Shown piece after piece: positions 49,594 through 50,937 of a stretch of 50,937 nucleotides of DNA. The stretch is from Candidatus Bathyarchaeota archaeon. GTDB lineage: Archaea > Thermoproteota > Bathyarchaeia > Bathyarchaeales > WUQV01. The notes beneath the pieces are model-generated. The model was not told the origin of the DNA. It saw nothing but the letters and a program-made list of their open reading frames with translations, and searched no databases. Location of the stretch: contig JAGGVF010000006.1 in assembly GCA_021158125.1 (NCBI GenBank), forward strand, positions 1 through 50,937. Direction: 5' to 3'. Made by a program: the position numbers and the translations under genes. Within the stretch, counting starts at the first letter, position 1; each line of letters begins with the position of its first letter.

Positions 49594-50337
49594 TTGGCCG
49601 AGATCATAAGAATTATTGAGAAGAAGCCTATACCGTTTGGAAGTTTAATGCTTAACGGTTTACCGGACGTCGGCCTAGTAGGTTTGATAGCAACTTCACA
49701 TATTATAGGCGAGCTTGACTTAAACGAAGTAGCCTATATGGATTCAGACTTGCTTCCGCCAATAGTTGTTTTACATGAAGGGCTGCCCCATGCACCGCTT
49801 AGGATATTTGGAGACAGCAACATGCTAGCGACAATATCAGAAACTGCCATACCAGCCACCGGAATCTACGCCGTCGTTAGGCATTTAGTCAAATGGGGGA
49901 AAGAGAAAAACGTTAAACTCATGATTTCAGTAGGCGGACTTCCAGTTCCAAACAGACAAGACATCGCCGAGCCGAAAGTTTACGGAGTCGGCACAACCCC
50001 CGAGCTTATCAAAATGTTGAAGGAAAAGGAGATAGAAATAGTCAAGGAAGGCTTTATGGTAGGTCCCCAGGCGTTAATATTACGTTATTGTATGGAACAA
50101 GGCGTACCAGGCATAGCTTTACTTGCTCAGTCGTTTTTTAATTATCCAGACCCGGAGGCTGCAGCTGCGGTTGTGAAGGAAATAGCCAAGATAACCAATA
50201 TTCAAGTTGACGTGAGCAAGTTGTTAGAGAAGGGTGAGGAGATACGTTTGAAGGCTAGGGACATAATGAAGCGAACTCAAATGGAGATGGCTAAAATGCG
50301 TAAAACGCAGGAGTACGACCTTCCACTCTACGTTTAG
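49594..50337 (+). CDS. PAC2-family proteasome assembly chaperone (second copy)
   Basis: 247 residues from TTG 49594 (TTGGCCGAG), preceded by GGAGATGA. The PAC2 pattern is LMLNGLPDVGLVGLIATSHIIGEL at 18-41, then MISVGGLPVPNRQDIAEPKVYGVG, VGPQALILRYCMEQGVPGIALLAQSFFNYPDPEAAAAVVKEIAKI, and a charged C-terminal helix. It is clearly distinct from the PAC2 protein at 24319. Archaeal PbaA and PbaB form mixed complexes, so the two could be partners. A TATA-like CTTTTTATCC lies near 49553. It is in operon with hsp20. Confidence 0.9.
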   Translation: MAEIIRIIEKKPIPFGSLMLNGLPDVGLVGLIATSHIIGELDLNEVAYMDSDLLPPIVVLHEGLPHAPLRIFGDSNMLATISETAIPATGIYAVVRHLVKWGKEKNVKLMISVGGLPVPNRQDIAEPKVYGVGTTPELIKMLKEKEIEIVKEGFMVGPQALILRYCMEQGVPGIALLAQSFFNYPDPEAAAAVVKEIAKITNIQVDVSKLLEKGEEIRLKARDIMKRTQMEMAKMRKTQEYDLPLYV

Positions 50338-50349
50338 GAGAGTGAAGAA

Positions 50350-50796
50350 ATGGCTGAAAGTGAAAGGCGTAGAAGACGATCGTTCTTCGACATAGTAAGT
50401 GAATACTTCGAAGAGCTCGAAGATTGGGTTTCAAGTTTAATGGAGCCATTTGAAAGGCCAAGCTGGAACGAACGTGAATGCAGCATAGAGCCGCTTTGCA
50501 ACATTTTTGTTGGGCCAACAGAAGTTGTTGTTACGGCTGACTTGCCCTACGCAGAAACGAACACAATAAAAGTTGAGCCAGTAAGCGAAGATGCAATAGA
50601 GATAACGGCCAAACTGCGGAGGCCAGTTAGCTTCGACGATTTCGGAATAACCCACCGAAGAGGAGAATTCTCAGCCTTCAAATGTCAACTTCGAATACCG
50701 GTTCCAGTTGACATGGAAGAAATGGAAATACGATTCAAAAGGGGAATACTGGAAGTTCACTTGCCAAGAAAAAGAGGCTACAGAATTAAAGTCTAA
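50350..50796 (+). CDS. Small heat shock protein, Hsp20/alpha-crystallin family
   Basis: 148 residues with AGGAGAG before ATG 50350. After a charged, variable N-terminus, the alpha-crystallin domain fills about 50-148: NIFVGPTEVVVTADLPYAE, EDAIEITAKLRRPV, FKCQLRIPVPVDMEEMEIRFKRGILEVHLPRK. The G-x-L element near the end is typical. It holds unfolding proteins; pairing with a proteasome chaperone gene suggests a shared protein-quality transcript. Confidence 0.92.
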   Translation: MAESERRRRRSFFDIVSEYFEELEDWVSSLMEPFERPSWNERECSIEPLCNIFVGPTEVVVTADLPYAETNTIKVEPVSEDAIEITAKLRRPVSFDDFGITHRRGEFSAFKCQLRIPVPVDMEEMEIRFKRGILEVHLPRKRGYRIKV

Positions 50797-50937
50797 TGAT
50801 GAGCCTCAGCTTTCATGGCGTCTTCATTTTTCCGACGGCTCTTCTCGCATCATCGGCTCCACAAAACTAGAGATGAAACAAATCTAATAAGTCTACTCTT
50901 TCTAAGAAACCTACTTCGTCCTCACTATTTTTGTTCT
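50797..50937. other. Window end, no feature seen
   Basis: No reading frame, repeat or RNA gene can be supported in this 141-base tail. A downstream gene may begin outside the window. Confidence 0.5.

Noticed and set aside
50794..50937. C/D box small RNA at the window end (TGATGA near 50797)
   Set aside because: No CTGA D box or paired C'/D' boxes follow at a workable distance.

Overview
The window is chromosomal DNA of an archaeon, most likely a member of the TACK group such as a Bathyarchaeia lineage. Archaeal information-processing genes dominate: DNA primase PriS/PriL, GINS, PCNA, TFS, RNA polymerase L and F, exosome Csl4, aIF2 alpha, Nop10, Pus10, SRP54, Dph2, L10e, L21e, L44e and S27e. 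Promoters are TATA boxes, many genes carry GGTG/GGAGG ribosome sites, and both tRNA genes have introns. The phylum is an inference from gene content and style; no rRNA is present to confirm it.

Layout. 1-5100: the end of a type III CRISPR-Cas operon (a Cas7-like RAMP and a Csx10-like RAMP), a leader, an array of 27 repeats of 37 bp whose right-hand repeats decay, and a CARF-HEPN ancillary nuclease (Cas02710 family). 5227-7710: a tyrosine recombinase and a ribbon-helix-helix/coiled-coil partner beside an intron-bearing tRNA-Leu, a HAD phosphatase, and an intron-bearing tRNA-Arg. 7711-11552: a membrane protein plus ABC exporter, bracketed by tRNA-Arg and a 15-bp copy of its 3' end, followed by a decayed ORF. 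11590-14112: a secreted anchored protein, a small membrane protein and a winged-helix regulator that share an upstream motif, then a frameshifted remnant. 14114-19487: hisS, a tRNA endonuclease subunit lacking the catalytic His, mtnA, an endonuclease III-like protein, a GfcR-like regulator and a ZIP transporter.

19468-23593 is the most interesting block. A six-gene leftward operon (ECF S component, HcgA/HmdB-like radical SAM protein, FmdE-like protein, DUF1893, CooT, CooC) faces nikR across a 28-bp palindrome with NikR-operator geometry. It looks like a nickel-controlled metallocofactor module tied to CO dehydrogenase or hydrogenase maturation.

23655-28382: a sugar nucleotidyltransferase, then the PAC2-Nop10-aIF2 alpha-S27e-L44e operon and GINS-PriS. 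28639-34558: a rightward cell-surface glycan island (membrane glycosyltransferase, sensor-methyltransferase fusion, epimerase, GT2, GT4) placed between the primase gene clusters. 34551-49489: leftward housekeeping operons (PriL, PCNA, TFS, DUF99, RpoL-Csl4-METTL5-Dph2, PEP synthase, L10e, dCTP deaminase, HemK-KsgA-DUF655-RpoF-L21e-Pus10-SRP54). 49594-50796: a second PAC2 protein and Hsp20, rightward.

Global architecture: five of the seven convergent gene pairs overlap tail to tail, one of them exactly over a perfect 20-bp palindrome. The two that do not overlap are at the accessory regions.
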